DNA from: Prorocentrum cordatum
Taxonomy: Eukaryota; Sar; Dinophyceae; Prorocentrales; Prorocentraceae
DNA length: 35,000 bases
Reading direction: 5' to 3'
Assembly: GCA_963575745.1 (NCBI GenBank)
Contig: CAUYUJ010015287.1
Span: 1-35,000 of the forward strand
The notes under the pieces were generated by a model. That model was not told the origin of the DNA, did no database searches, and saw nothing but the letters and a program-made list of their open reading frames with translations. Each line of letters begins with the position of its first letter. Within the stretch, counting starts at the first letter, position 1. Below, in pieces: positions 9,306 to 19,439 of the stretch. Made by a program: the position numbers and the translations under genes.

Positions 9306-10190
9306 GCCCCTTCACGTAGGCAGTGGCCGAAGCGCGTTTCCTGTTTCCTCGCTTGAGACTCGATCCAGCACTGGTCCCGGCCCCCAGCCCCGCCCCGCCC
9401 GTTCCCCCGCGGCGAGCGGCGGGCGGGCGGCGGGCGGCGGACCTCGCAGCTCGAGCCTTTGGCGGTGGGCGGCGAGCCTCTGCAGGACGGAGGTGGTTCC
9501 TCCTTTGGAGCCCCCGGGGCCAAAAGTGGCAGAGTTTGTGTGCCAGCGCATTTTCTTTTGCGGCGTTGGGCGCCCTGGCGCGGACGGCCGAACGACCCCT
9601 GCAGCGGGACACCCTGCCCACACGGTCGGCGTCGCAAAAACTGCGCGTTCAACGCGGGCGCCGCGCAAAGGACGCACCGAAAGGGGGCCCTCGCTGGGCC
9701 CCGGGACCGTCAATGAACGATTCAGGATGAAGAGTCGCAGGCGACTTGTCTGCCGACTTTTCGACGAAAGATGGGGCCGCTCAGAAAAGGAGGGGAACCC
9801 TGGGACACTCCCCGAGGGGGCTATTCGCACGCGCCTCTATCGAGGATGGACGCCCCGCCGTCGTATATCCCAGGGTTGGGCCCCAAATTCCGGGTCCAAT
9901 TGAAAATCCCCCAAGAAGCCTAGGATAGGGCTCCGGCATGTCCTGGGCAGAGGCGCGGGACTTCAGGGACCCCGCGCCGAAAGAAGCAGGACGTCGCACG
10001 TCTAGGTCCCGTGCTGAAGAAAACGCGCCAGTTTCGTTGCACCTCCAGGTGGGATCGTCTGCTCCAAACAGTAGTTTTTCCTTCTTCCAAACACTGGTAT
10101 ATTTTCTTGTGCCCGACGCAGGCTCGATGCGGACTGGACGCGGATCTGGGGTGGACTCGACGTGGATCCGACGCGGGTTCGACGACCCTC
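9306..10190. other. GC-rich intergenic DNA without recognisable genes
   Basis: Mostly single-copy GC-rich sequence with GGCGGGC runs at 9415-9440. Open frames exist on both strands, but none shows a recognisable domain or a protein-like composition that its overlapping frames lack. Confidence 0.6.
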
Positions 10191-10600
10191 CCACTGGGGC
10201 CTTCGGCGGAGCACCATTATGGGGCCACGAAACGTGTGAGAGGGTGCCGAAAACAGGTGCGGTGGCAATATGCGAACCATCCCACTGGGGCCGTCGGTGG
10301 AGCTACCTATGGGGCCACGAAGCGCGGGAGGGGTCTGCCGCAATGGGCGCGCCCCGTTGTGGCTTCCGTACGAGCTCTGCCATTTGGGTTTTCGGAGGAG
10401 CCCCCCTTTGGGCCACGAAGCGTGTGAGGGGTGTGCCAGAATGCGGCTGGTGGTGGTGGCGATGCCGAAGTAGCAAAAGGGAGTAGGGAGGGGCAGCGGG
10501 AAGGAGACACAAGTGAGGCAACGCGGGGCGCTGCCTCGTCAGACCGAGGACCCTGCACCACGGGACGTCTGGGAAAGCACGTGGCTCTGCAATATGACTT
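10191..10600 (+). repeat. Minisatellite superfamily array with non-tandem tail, copy 1
   Basis: Three ~92-bp units carry CACTGGGGCC, TTCGG.GGAGC and GGGGCCACGAAGCG. The complement of this core is the core of the 20.4-22.1 kb array, and the same orientation occurs at 27.99-28.5 kb. The following non-tandem segment GAGGACCCTGCACCACGGGACG (10544-10565) has a counterpart at about 28597-28618, so the array and tail were copied together. Confidence 0.8.
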
Positions 10601-10855
10601 TTCAAAACAGGGTCTGCGCGAGCGCTCTTGCGAATCTGTGAGGAACAGCAGTAAGTTGTGTGATGAACAGTCAGTTTCACCACAAACGCCCAAGGGGGCC
10701 CCGCGCGCGCATGTCGAAATCATTCGGACGCCGTTGCGAGCGTGCTGGGGGGGACACGATCCGCGTCGGCGCCCGCGCGGTCCACCCGCGCCCGTCGGCT
10801 GCGCGCGCACGTCGACTGCGGAGGCCTTACGGCCCGTGCCGCCGACCCGGAAGGG

Positions 10856-10898
10856 GGACAACGACGACAACGGCGACGACGACGACGACGCTGGCGTG
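10856..10898. repeat. CGA/GAC trinucleotide array
   Basis: ACAACGACGACAACGGCGACGACGAC-type tract. Upstream, 10600-10855 is unique GC-rich DNA with no gene seen. Confidence 0.9.
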
Positions 10899-10904
10899 GG
10901 TCAG

Positions 10905-11170
10905 AGTCCTCAGGGATGCTGTTTGGGGTCTCTTCGGAGCGCTCTCGGTGGCCTCCAGGAGCAGTTTGGGGACCTCCTGGGAGCATCTTGGGGGCTTTTT
11001 GGCACTGCCAAGAGGCCGAGCCTCTTGGCAGCCTCTTGGGGCCTCCTGGGATCCTCTCCGGGCCGAGGACTCGAAATGTCCGTGCGGTGCCCCCGTCAGG
11101 GCACCCAGTTGGAGACTCTTGGGGCGCTGGCGGCCTCTTGGGGGTCTCGTGGGGGATTCTTGGGGACTTT
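10905..11170. repeat. Degenerate G-rich minisatellite
   Basis: Loose tandem pattern around CTCTTGGGG, CCTCCTGGGAGC and TTTGGGG. A similar pattern recurs at 22325-22470. No coding signal is seen; 11170-11818 then holds GC-rich DNA with short GAC and GTC tracts (11400-11420, 11540-11560) and no gene. Confidence 0.65.
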
Positions 11171-11818
11171 TTCGGGCTTCCGGGACCGCGCGGGGGGGAA
11201 GCGTATCTGGGTGGGGCCCTCTCCCCCAGGACCCGGGGCCCCCCATGGGAACCCCTCGGGACCCCCCGGGACCCCCACCCCTCCCCGTGGGGAAGGGATC
11301 AAAGGAAAGGGGTTTCCCTTCGACTCCATTCCGACGTTGCTCAATTTCGTTGTGGATGGCGCGCTTGAGGAGGAGGAGGGCCCGGAGAAATGGAACGGAG
11401 GACGACGGAGACGACGACTCGAACGGAGAAGCCCGTCTTGAACAGGGAAGCCCCTCACACACGCCGACAGGGTCGGCGGCACGTGGACACCATTATCGTC
11501 ATCGGCGTAGTCAGCAGCGGCGCCCTAATTGCCCTTGCCGTCGTCATCGTCGTCGTCACCAGCATCGCCTGCGACACGCGCTGGGAGTTACCAGCGATCA
11601 GCGCAAACGCGGCCGCGTCGGTCGCGCCAATCTAGCTGGCCGCTCTGCGCGCGAGCCTGCGCGCTAGCGCGGCCGCAGCGACGCGCCAGCCACCGCCAAG
11701 CAGTCATCGCAATCGCCGCCGCATGGGTGTTGCAAACTGAGCTGTAGGTGCGTTGGTGGGATGATTGCTCGAGCAGTGGATTTGACAATTTCACAAGTTC
11801 GGCAGGGTGAATTCACCA

Positions 11819-11865
11819 CATACGTTGCACCACATGCATTGCTCAACATGTGGTGCACAACGTAT
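11819..11865. repeat. Hairpin-forming inverted repeat
   Basis: Left arm CATACGTTGCACCACATG (11819-11836) pairs with right arm CATGTGGTGCACAACGTAT (11847-11865). There is a two-base CA insertion in the right arm and a 10-nt loop. Confidence 0.85.
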
Positions 11866-12009
11866 AGATGCATATACATATATACATTTGTTGCTAGAAA
11901 CATACTGGTCGGGGCCCACGCTTGCAAACACATATGCGTATTATACACATACATATGTATGTCTGTATGTATGTATGTCTGTCTGTATGTATGTATGTAT
12001 GTATGTATG
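11866..12009. repeat. Low-GC tract with GTAT/GTCT microsatellite
   Basis: CATATACATATATACATT-like sequence, then (TATG)n with TCTG variants at 11944-12009. It is much AT-richer than its surroundings. Confidence 0.9.
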
Positions 12010-12255
12010 GCAAATGTGGTGCCAGCTATGTGGACTGCGCTGTGTGGTGTAGCTATGTGTTAGAAGCTACGTGGCGCGAACGGCATAGCACAAACTACGC
12101 TTCGCAACCGTGTGATGCATGCTGTGCGGCCGCTAGGCGCAGCGAGGCGCCGACAGGCGGCCGCGGGCGGGCACCGGGCGGAACTTGACACCACATGCGA
12201 CGCACCCACCAAGCGCACAGCCAATGACGAAAGTCTGGCCCCAGGCCAGGGTCGT
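12010..12255. other. GC-rich spacer with no gene seen
   Basis: Unique sequence including a GGCGGCCGC-rich segment (12125-12180). No coding or RNA feature was recognised. Confidence 0.5.
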
Positions 12256-12380
12256 ACAGTGGAGACGCATGCCAAGAAACACCTTGCTTGCCTCCAGGGT
12301 GTCTCGGGTTTCTGGGGGTCCCGATGGTTTTGCGATGGAAAGCGTGGCGGTCTCAGGATTGGGTTCCTTGTGGAAATGTT
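12256..12380 (+). repeat. Dispersed repeat C, copy 1
   Basis: ACAGTGGAGACGCATGCCAAG, CACCTTGCTTGC, CTCCAGGGTG, GGGTTTC, CGATGGTT, TGGAAAGCG and CTTGTGGAA occur in the same order at 29641-29796. The second copy carries about 30 extra bases inside. Non-coding. Confidence 0.8.
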
Positions 12381-12730
12381 AACCGACGACCCCCGATAAT
12401 AAATCATCCCCCCCTTTCCCACCTCGATTTTTTTTTTCTCGGGCCCATTTGATTTAATTGTGGAAAGGGGCGCGGAGGCTGAACTTGATAATCCCCGGGG
12501 GAAGTTGCGAGTCGAAGTTGCTATCATGTCATGTTGACTAGCAACATCATCGAAAACGCTGAGCATGGCAATGGGGGTCTCACCGTTTCAGTTTCCGCAA
12601 TCACGAGCGTGTGGCAGGTCTATGGGATTCTCGCCATGTCAGTTTTCCTGAGTTTGTTGCGAGCTTGTTGAAGGAACTCGAGGCCAAGAGGCCCGAGGCT
12701 GAGAAAGCAGACGTTCATCTCCCCTTGTCC

Positions 12731-12766
12731 TCTTCCTCCTCCTCCTCGTCCTCCTCCTCCTCCCCA
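12731..12766. repeat. TCC/TCG array
   Basis: Short polypyrimidine trinucleotide tract. The preceding 12381-12730 and following 12767-13200 are unique sequence with no recognisable gene; a 72-codon frame at 12611-12829 crosses this tract and is not credible as a gene. Confidence 0.85.
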
Positions 12767-13207
12767 GGCCCCCAGGCCTCGAACTTGTTCACCCCCGTTG
12801 TTGTTTATCCCCGCTGGGTCCCACCGTGAACACCCATCCCTGCATGTGATATGGAAGACGGCTAGAAATAACCAGCTTGCACAACATAAAATCTGATGTC
12901 CCGAATCCAAAAATTGTCTGGATATCCATCCTGGGGCCATCCTCCGCTGTTTTCCACCTCCCACCCTTATTATGTCTCCTTCCTTACTTCTAGTATTCCT
13001 ACTACCAGTACGACTACGAGTTACCACAGTCAACCCGCGCAGCACGGATGAGCAACCTTCCCAAGGTTACCCTCGCATCCTTGCCCCTCGCGGCCCATCC
13101 CTGGCAACTTTCGCTGGCGCGCCCCATTCGAAAAGTGTCGACATGGGCCTTCCAAGGCCCTTGCATCCTTACCGCGCATTCTTATTATACGGGCCGGCTG
13201 CACTAGT

Positions 13208-13516
13208 ACTAGTACTCCTCCCCCCCATGCAGGAACGAGTCGCGGTCGCGGCCGCGCGCCGAGAGCTTGCGAGCGCCGAGGGCCAGGTCCTCGCCCCGGA
13301 CGATCCCGGCCTCTTAAAGGACCCCACCGCGGTCGAACCGAAACGCCACATTCGAGGAGGCTAACGCCGCCGCCCAGCCAGCATCAAGTGTCTCCCGTGC
13401 AAGGACGGCTCCAGGGGGTGCCGAGCCTGCATGGGCGAGTAGTTCGAGGCCGTGCGCAAGAGACGTTTCTTGGCCAGGAACGCCAAGAACCTCTCTCGCA
13501 CAGGCAAGTTGTAGCC
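13208..13516 (+). pseudogene. Possible decayed coding remnant with a C-x2-C-x6-C-x2-C motif
   Basis: One frame (first base of codon at positions divisible by 3) reads protein-like: a charged helical stretch from the ATG near 13230, a TAA at 13362, then a segment with KCLPCKDGSRGCRACMGE (four cysteines in two CxxC pairs), a TAG at 13440, and a strongly basic stretch ending at a TAG near 13512. The two in-frame stops would make it a broken gene fragment. The family is not recognised and the call rests only on composition and cysteine spacing. Confidence 0.25.
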
Positions 13517-13582
13517 TCGAGATTGGAGATATCCCGCTTTAGTCTTGCGCCAAGATCTACGAGGTCAGTCTACACGAACGCC

Positions 13583-13765
13583 CAGGATCATCATCATCAC
13601 CATCATCATCATCAGCACCAACTTTGGCACGATAAGACCGCGCTCCCCTGCCAAATTCCGGCAGGTGGGGATACCCCCGCACCAGCCCACAATATTCGGA
13701 GGAGGGGAAGACGACAACGGCGACGACAACGACGACGACGGTGACGATGACGATGATGACGACGA

Positions 13766-13828
<63 letters not shown>

Positions 13829-13840
13829 CGTGGTCACGAA
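13583..13840. repeat. ATC tract and long GAC/GAT array
   Basis: (CAT)n at 13586-13612, unique DNA, then (GAC)n with GAT, GGC and GGT variants at 13705-13833. The poly-Asp or poly-Thr frames are artefacts. Confidence 0.95.
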
Positions 13841-14056
13841 CACAGGGGGGGAGAAACGACGAGGCAAAAGGGGAGAGGACACCTAGGACTGGCAGGTCGG
13901 CGAGGGCCGACGCCGCGCAAAAATGGACCCTCCTCTGAGCCCCGCCCCGCCGCCCCTTCGGCCCGCAGCAGCAGCCGGCGGCCGTCCGGCTGCGGCACGC
14001 CGAGTCTGCCGCGGAGGAGGCCCGACGGCAGCACGCGCCTGCGTACGGGGGCGCCG

Positions 14057-14115
14057 TCGAGGAGGAGGAGGAAGAGGAGGAGGAGGAGGAGGAGGAGGAG
14101 GAGGAGGAGGAGGCG
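14057..14115. repeat. GGA array
   Basis: Polypurine (GGA)n on the + strand, opposite in strand sense to most TCC arrays here. 14116-14700 has a short GCT/CGT-rich stretch near 14325-14390 and otherwise no feature. Confidence 0.95.
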
Positions 14116-14725
14116 GAGGGACGGACCTGCTGTTTTGTCCGTGCATTTGTTCTTCGGGAACAAAGGATTCCAGGAGCTCACACGTCTGATTGGTTTTCAA
14201 TCGAATTATTGCAGCTACCGTTGCAGCGCGGGCTTCATTTGAGGAACGGTGCGTTGCTTCCGTCCTTTCCCCTCCTCCGCCAGCCCTTGGTCCTCCTGTT
14301 CCGCCCACTCCTCCCTCTCCTGTTGCTGGTGCCGCTGCTGCTGCTGCTGTTGTTCCTCGTCGTCCTCATCCTTCCTCATCGTATTATCATGATCGTCCTC
14401 CTCTGCTCGTATGCCACCTCCTCCTCATCCGATGTACACAGATCCCCATTTCCGATTGCGCATAACACGATGGCGACCTTAAGAGGTTCCAGGTCCGCAC
14501 TGACACCCGTTGGCGACTAGAGAAACATCAGTGCACTCGGAAGGGATGGGTGGGAGGGGTAGGATGTAGGATGACAGATATGGCGCGAGCGCACCTAGCT
14601 TATCCTCCTCCCCCTCTGCTCCTCTCCCACAACACTCCTGGCACCTCCCAGGGCCCCCCGTGCACTCGATATGAAACCCTCCAAGGCCATGCGATGTTCC
14701 TCCTCGTTTTTCCTCTCCTGGCCTC

Positions 14726-15042
14726 CTTCCTTCCTTCCTTCATTCCTCCTTTCTCGTTCTCCCTCTCCCCTCCTCGTTCTCCCTCTCCCTTCCTCGTTCT
14801 CCCTCTCCTTTCCTCGTTCTCTTTCCTTGATTGTTTTCCCGTCCGCATTTCCTCTCCTCGTCCTCCCTCTCCTTTTCTTCTCGTCCTCTCTTCCTCTTTT
14901 CCTTCCTCCTTCTCCTCCTCCTCCTCCTCCTCCTCCTCCTCCTTTTCCTCCTCCTACTCCCTTTCCCTCTCCTCCTCCTCCTCCTCCTCCTCCTCCTCCT
15001 CCTCCTCCTCCTCCTCCTCCTCCTCCTCCTCCTCCTCCTCCG
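14726..15042. repeat. Polypyrimidine block: TTCC, 20-bp minisatellite and TCC array
   Basis: (TTCC)n at 14726-14745. Four ~20-bp units of TCCTCGTTCTCCCTCTCCCT start at about 14751, 14771, 14791 and 14811. Mixed C/T follows, then a long (TCC)n at 14908-15041. A near-palindrome GTGGCCAGCTGTC/GACAGCGGCCAC lies just after it at 15133-15160. Confidence 0.95.
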
Positions 15043-15315
15043 GCCGCTCGCGGGTCTCTCCGGCGGGCGCGAGGTGGTCGTGAGCCAATCCGCCTCTTCA
15101 GCCGCTCCTCAGACAGGGAGGCTACCCCAGCGGTGGCCAGCTGTCTGAGACAGCGGCCACTCTCAGGGAGGAGAAGTCTGTTGGACGGGACCTAAAGACT
15201 CCGTGGCCTGGCCTCGCCAGCAAGACGCAGTCCGGCTCCTGGCCCCCGCCGCCAGCTCACGGCCCCCTCGATTGTCTTGGTCCTCCCCTTGGTCCTCCTC
15301 CTCTCCCTGCTCTTC

Positions 15316-15452
15316 CTCCTCCTCCTCCTCCTCCTCCTCCTAGTCCTCCTCCTCCTCCTCCTCCTCCTCCTCCTCCTCCTCCCCGAACCTCCTGAGAGCC
15401 TCATGGCGTTCTCCGAGACGCCCGCGACGACGACGACGACGACGACGACGCC
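15316..15452. repeat. TCC array and CGA array
   Basis: (TCC)n at 15316-15383 and (GAC)n at 15424-15451, separated by unique DNA. 15452-15598 is GC-rich with no recognised gene. Confidence 0.95.
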
Positions 15453-15610
15453 GCCCCCGCCCCCTCCCCCGCGGGCGGTGCCGCGGAGGCCGTGCAGGCA
15501 CCGCAGGCCCCGTGGAAGGGGGCCGGCTCCGAGCTGGAGGAGCCTGCGCGGGCTCCCACGCGCGGGCGCCAGGGGGGCGCTTCGTAGGGTTTTGGGGTCT
15601 TAGGGTTTTA

Positions 15611-15822
15611 GTCGGGTATAGCCAGGGCTCCGGGTAAGGGGACCCGGTTAGTGGTAGGGCCCTGGGGCCCCTCAAGTGGCCAGATTCACTAAACCAGGTT
15701 TGCCATAGCTGGTGTTTGTTTGGATGACGGCAGTTCCAGTTAGTGGAAATGGGACGGGGGGGCGCCCCTGGTACAAATCACTAAACCAGGTTCCACTAAA
15801 CCCACTTCTGCCAACGCCCGAT
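15611..15822. mobile_element. Dispersed element D, copy 1, in telomere-like DNA
   Basis: About 212 bp, beginning GTCGGGTATAGCC and ending CCAACGCCCGATT. The 11-bp word TTAGGGTTTTA directly flanks it at 15600-15610 and 15823-15833, as expected of a target-site duplication. A second copy is at 31425-31635 with strong similarity along its whole length. Internally it repeats CACTAAACC (15687, 15779, 15794) and its complement-like GGTTAGTGG/AGTTAGTGG, so it can fold on itself. It has no coding capacity and a non-autonomous element is inferred. Confidence 0.75.
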
Positions 15823-15959
15823 TTAGGGTTTTAAGAGCATCAGAGCAAGGGGCGGGGGAGAGTGCGAGGGGAGGAGGGAGGACGTTTGCGCGTGTTGCGA
15901 ACCTTTGGACCTCCAAAGTGGGGTCCGAGTGGGTGGGGTCGGAGGATCATCACGCCGCA

Positions 15960-16100
15960 CCAGCGATGCATCGGCGATGCGGCTCGATGTGGAGTCTGGC
16001 TGTCTCCACGGCGATGACGCCGATGTCGACCACGTATCGACGACGCATCGCCGATGCATCGCCAATGCGTCAGCGATGCATCGGCGATGCGGCGCAATCC
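15960..16100. repeat. GCATCGGCGATGC tandem and palindromic cluster
   Basis: Several GCATCGCCGATGC/GATGCATCGGCG words. A perfect inverted repeat has 19-nt arms at 16044-16062 and 16073-16091 separated by 10 nt. 16100-16655 is otherwise unique sequence with no gene seen. Confidence 0.85.
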
Positions 16101-16655
16101 TCCGACTCCATTTGGGAGAGGGGCAGACGGAGGAGGATGCAGAAGGAGGAGGCGTCGAACCCCCGATCATGCGTGTCAAGAGCCATTCCTGAGTGTCGGC
16201 GTGGTGGTCCGCATGGTGTCTGGTGTGTGTGTGCACCCGCGATGAGTTCGCAGTGGTTTTTGACAGGGATAGTGGGCCAGAGCACACCGGACAAATATGG
16301 TCACACCCGCGCCATCCCTGCCAAAAACGAATGCTAAATGCTTGACAAGGTCCCGCTCACGATCCATATTGTCCCTCCCTTCCTATGGATACTGCATGTT
16401 TGTTTGAAAAGGTTGGCTGGGAAGGGGTCCGCTCTGTTTCTGGTTGGCGGCCAGTCGAGTGGGGGAGAGGATGTTAATTGACACGGAGCAGTGATGAACC
16501 CCTTCTCCGGTGGGGAACAAGGGGGTTGCAAGGAAGAACTCACTAAACTACCTATGGCCAGAGGGCCAGTGGGGCTGTTCTCCACTTGCCCCCTGCTTCG
16601 TGCCCTGGGTCTTCACGCTCGTCCTCCATGTCGCGCCAGCCCCTGTCCTCCTTCT

Positions 16656-16800
16656 CGTCTCCTACTCCTACTCCTCATCCTCCGCTCCTCATCCTCCTCA
16701 TCCGCCTCCTCCTTCCCCTCCTCCTCCTCCTCCTCCTCCTGCTCCTCCTGCTCCTCCTGCTCCTCCTCACGCCTCCTCCTCCTTCTCCTCCTCTTGCCCC
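16656..16800. repeat. TCC/TCA/TGC polypyrimidine array
   Basis: Trinucleotide array with CTCATCC and CTGCTCC variants; it has no stop codons in three frames, which creates long spurious open frames. Confidence 0.95.
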
Positions 16801-17000
16801 CCGTTCTCCCACTCGTCCCCTCCCTTCCCCGCTTCCTCCGCCCCATCGCGCAGCCTCCTGTGTGCGTGCGCAGCGTGCGCGAGGAGAAGCTGCTTCAGCG
16901 CTTCAACGCCACAGAGGGGCGTCGCCCGCGCGGGCCCGCGGGCTTGCACTGGAAGAAAATGTGCGGTTCGTTCCAGTGGCGATCGACGTCGGCGACCGCT

Positions 17001-17033
17001 GGGTCGGTCGGTCGGTCCGTCGGTGCGCCGGTC

Positions 17034-17064
<31 letters not shown>

Positions 17065-17112
17065 GTCGTTGTCGTCTTCGACGTTGTCGTCGTCGTCGTC
17101 GGTCGTCGGGCG
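17001..17112. repeat. GGTC and CGT tracts
   Basis: (GGTC)n at 17003-17020 passes into (CGT)n with TTG and TCG variants up to 17110. Confidence 0.9.
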
Positions 17113-17226
17113 TCGGGCGTCGATCGTCGCCGTCTGCGGCTTGCTCCAGCGGCGCTCGTGCCATCGTGTGCGTGTGTGTCTCGGATCTTAATCAAGAGAT
17201 GCATTTGCAGAAGCGTAACCTTTTCG

Positions 17227-17325
17227 GAAGTCCGCGCAGGTTTTCTTGGATCGGCGCTGGACCCCCCGGGCGGCCCCTCTGGGGTCGCCCCTAGCGCGCT
17301 TCGCGTGTCAGGGAGGGAGTCCAAC
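17227..17325 (+). repeat. Dispersed repeat E, copy 1
   Basis: GAAGTCCGCGCAGG, TTCTTGGATCGG, CTGGACCCCCC, GCGC and GTCAGGGAGGG are paralleled in order at 29293-29385. 17326-18060 after it is unique sequence with no recognised gene. Confidence 0.6.
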
Positions 17326-18060
17326 GCCGATCCAATGATTCTGCGTGAACCTACGGAAGTGGATGTTTTTGTTTTCAATTAAAAATCTTATGAGCAAACA
17401 AGTAGTGATGATAATACGTCCCAAGATTTCCCAGAATTTCCTGCCGTTCCGCGTGGCCTAAGAACGATGTCCGCCAGATGCTCCAGGACCTCCGGCCAAT
17501 CGCCTCATGATATCATTCTCGTGTAGTAGGCTTTGAGACTAGTAAATACCTGGATGCAGTTTTCGTGAGTCTGGATTGAGTGTTGTGACCAATCTCCCTC
17601 GAGGTCCAGGGTCGCCTGACATGAAAAATAGCATTCCCGTCCCATCGAAGCGTGCGCGCAGCCTCGCATCTGTGCGGAATGAACAAGTAACGAAGGGTCT
17701 TCTCGCCTGGTCTCGGCGTCGCCGTCGAGGGCGGCGGGCGCGACAGACGCTCGAATCTTCTTGGGTGCTGGCGCCCTCACGGATCGATCTGGCTCGAGGA
17801 GTTCCGCTCAGAGATGGGGGGGGAGGTCCGGGCGTGATTTGCCACGAGGTGGTGATTTCCTGTTCACGGCATCGGATGTCAGGGTTATGTGTTCGTGTGC
17901 ATGTTTATCCCCCTCCCTCCCACCGCCGCCGGGCGCCTCCTCCCCTCCCCTCCTTCATCGTGGCTTGTCTCGCGTTTCGTGCACACACCAACGCCCCATC
18001 GCCAGCGCAGTAACTCTGACTCTGCCTAGCCGCCGACGAAAAATGTGTCTGCGTCTCGCG

Positions 18061-18165
18061 CGCGCGTGTGTGTGTGTGCGTGTGTGTGTGTGTGTGAGAG
18101 TGTCTCAGTGTTCGACCTTCTACGCCTCGACGCTGCGCGCGAGGCCGCGACGCCAAAACTGTGTC
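18061..18165. repeat. GT tract plus duplicated 29-bp segment
   Basis: A GT/GC tract at 18061-18097 is followed by a 29-bp segment at 18121-18149 starting TACGCCTCGACGCTG, identical to 34409-34437. The second copy is also embedded in GT repeats, and both are followed by CGC(C)AAAA. Confidence 0.85.
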
Positions 18166-18299
18166 TCAGCGTGGCTCGTCTGGCTCCTCGATGTTGCGTG
18201 AGCTGGCCCGGAGCCCGCGCGCTGCCCTCCGCTTGACGTGCCCTGCGCTGCGCCGCCGCACGCGCGGCTGCAACGCCATGAATAAGCTAGTTCGTTTCT

Positions 18300-18515
18300 G
18301 TGTGTGCGTGTGTGCGTGTGTGAGTGTGTGCTTGGTGTGGTTATTGTTGTTGGTGTTGTTGGTGGTGGTGTTGTTGGTGGTGTTGTGGTTGTTTTTGATG
18401 GTGGCGTTGGTGTTAGTGTTACTGTTGGTGAGGTTGTTATGGTTGGTGTTGTTGTTTTTGGTTGTTGGTGTTGTTGTTGCTGTTGTTGTTGCTGTTGTTG
18501 TTGTCGTTGAGCTCT
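18300..18515. repeat. GT then GTT/GGT array
   Basis: GTGTGCGT repeats pass into a long GTT-based array with GGT, GCT and GAT variants. It forms the left border of element F copy 1. Confidence 0.95.
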
Positions 18516-19208
18516 CAGTACTGAAGAAGAAGTTGTTTTGATCCCCCCGTCCTGAATCATATATGTTTTTTTCAATCCAAGTGCTCTTCATGGATCTCGC
18601 ACCCGTTTTTTTTGTCAGGGGAAGTCTTCCTCCTTAAAATCTGCGCCGTTGGCCCCCGAACTACAGCAACACCGGCTCCAGCCTGATACTTCCTCACAAT
18701 GTATTCCCACATCGCGCTTTCGCGCGGGACTTCCTCTCAGCTTATGTACGAATCGCGTTCTCGCGTGGGACTTTCTCGCAATTTATTCAGACGATGCGCC
18801 TTCGGCGCTCAGGAATCACGCTCTCGCTTTGGGCCTTCTCTTCCCCGCGATTCATGCACAATCAGCGCTTCAGCAACCCGCCTGCTCGACCTGTTCGCCT
18901 GGGCCCGCCTTCCCGTCCTGCCAGCCATGGGTTTGCCCACCTTATCTGCTCGTCTGGTTCTACCACTTGTGTTCTGCTCCTCGCCCCCTTCCTGCTGATC
19001 TCTCGTGCTCCGGTCTTCTCCCTCTCCCTTCCGCCCGTCCTCTCTTCCCTTGTGTCAGGGGCTGCACCGATTTCTCGTGGCAGGTAAGGAAGGTACACCC
19101 CCAAGAGGGTATGATCGAGAACGGCGAGGGCGGGTACCGAGGGTGTGGGATAGACGTCTGTATTGATCTGCACGTGAGCAGACAGGAGCGAACAATGTCA
19201 GAATGGGT
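18516..19208 (+). repeat. Dispersed element F, copy 1
   Basis: It starts with CAGTACTGAAGAAG next to the GTT array. It contains TTTTTTCAAT.CAAGTGC, CTCGCACCC, GTCAGGGGAAG and CTACAGCAACACCGGCTCC, then an internal degenerate minisatellite with GAATCGCG.TCTCGC and GACTT.CTCGCAATTTATTCA. It ends with GGTATGATCGAGAACGG (19108) and a GGGCGGGTACCGAGGG stretch. The same order occurs at 25590-26815 and 27030-27515. It is non-coding, and a GTT array lies on each side. Confidence 0.75.
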
Positions 19209-19241
19209 GTAAGTGTTGCTGTTGTTGCTGTTGCTGTTGTG

Positions 19242-19274
<33 letters not shown>

Positions 19275-19320
19275 GCTGTTGTTGTTATTATTGTAATTGT
19301 GGTTGTGGTTGTGGTTGTGG

Positions 19321-19364
<44 letters not shown>

Positions 19365-19430
19365 GAACATTATTACTTCTAAAGAATAATTATTGTTGGG
19401 ACCCCTGGTGCACGGCCCCCCCGCCGCGCC
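19209..19430. repeat. GTT array followed by a truncated start of element F
   Basis: (GTT)n with GCT and GTG variants at 19209-19365. Then TTGAACATTATTACTTCTAAAG and AATTATTGTTGGGACC match the left end of element F (compare 27030-27065) before similarity stops near 19420. Confidence 0.8.
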
Positions 19431-19439
19431 TAGGCCGCA

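Noticed and set aside
12611-12829. Small gene of 72 codons
   Set aside because: About a sixth of it is a poly-Ser tract from the TCC array, and no relative or motif is recognisable.
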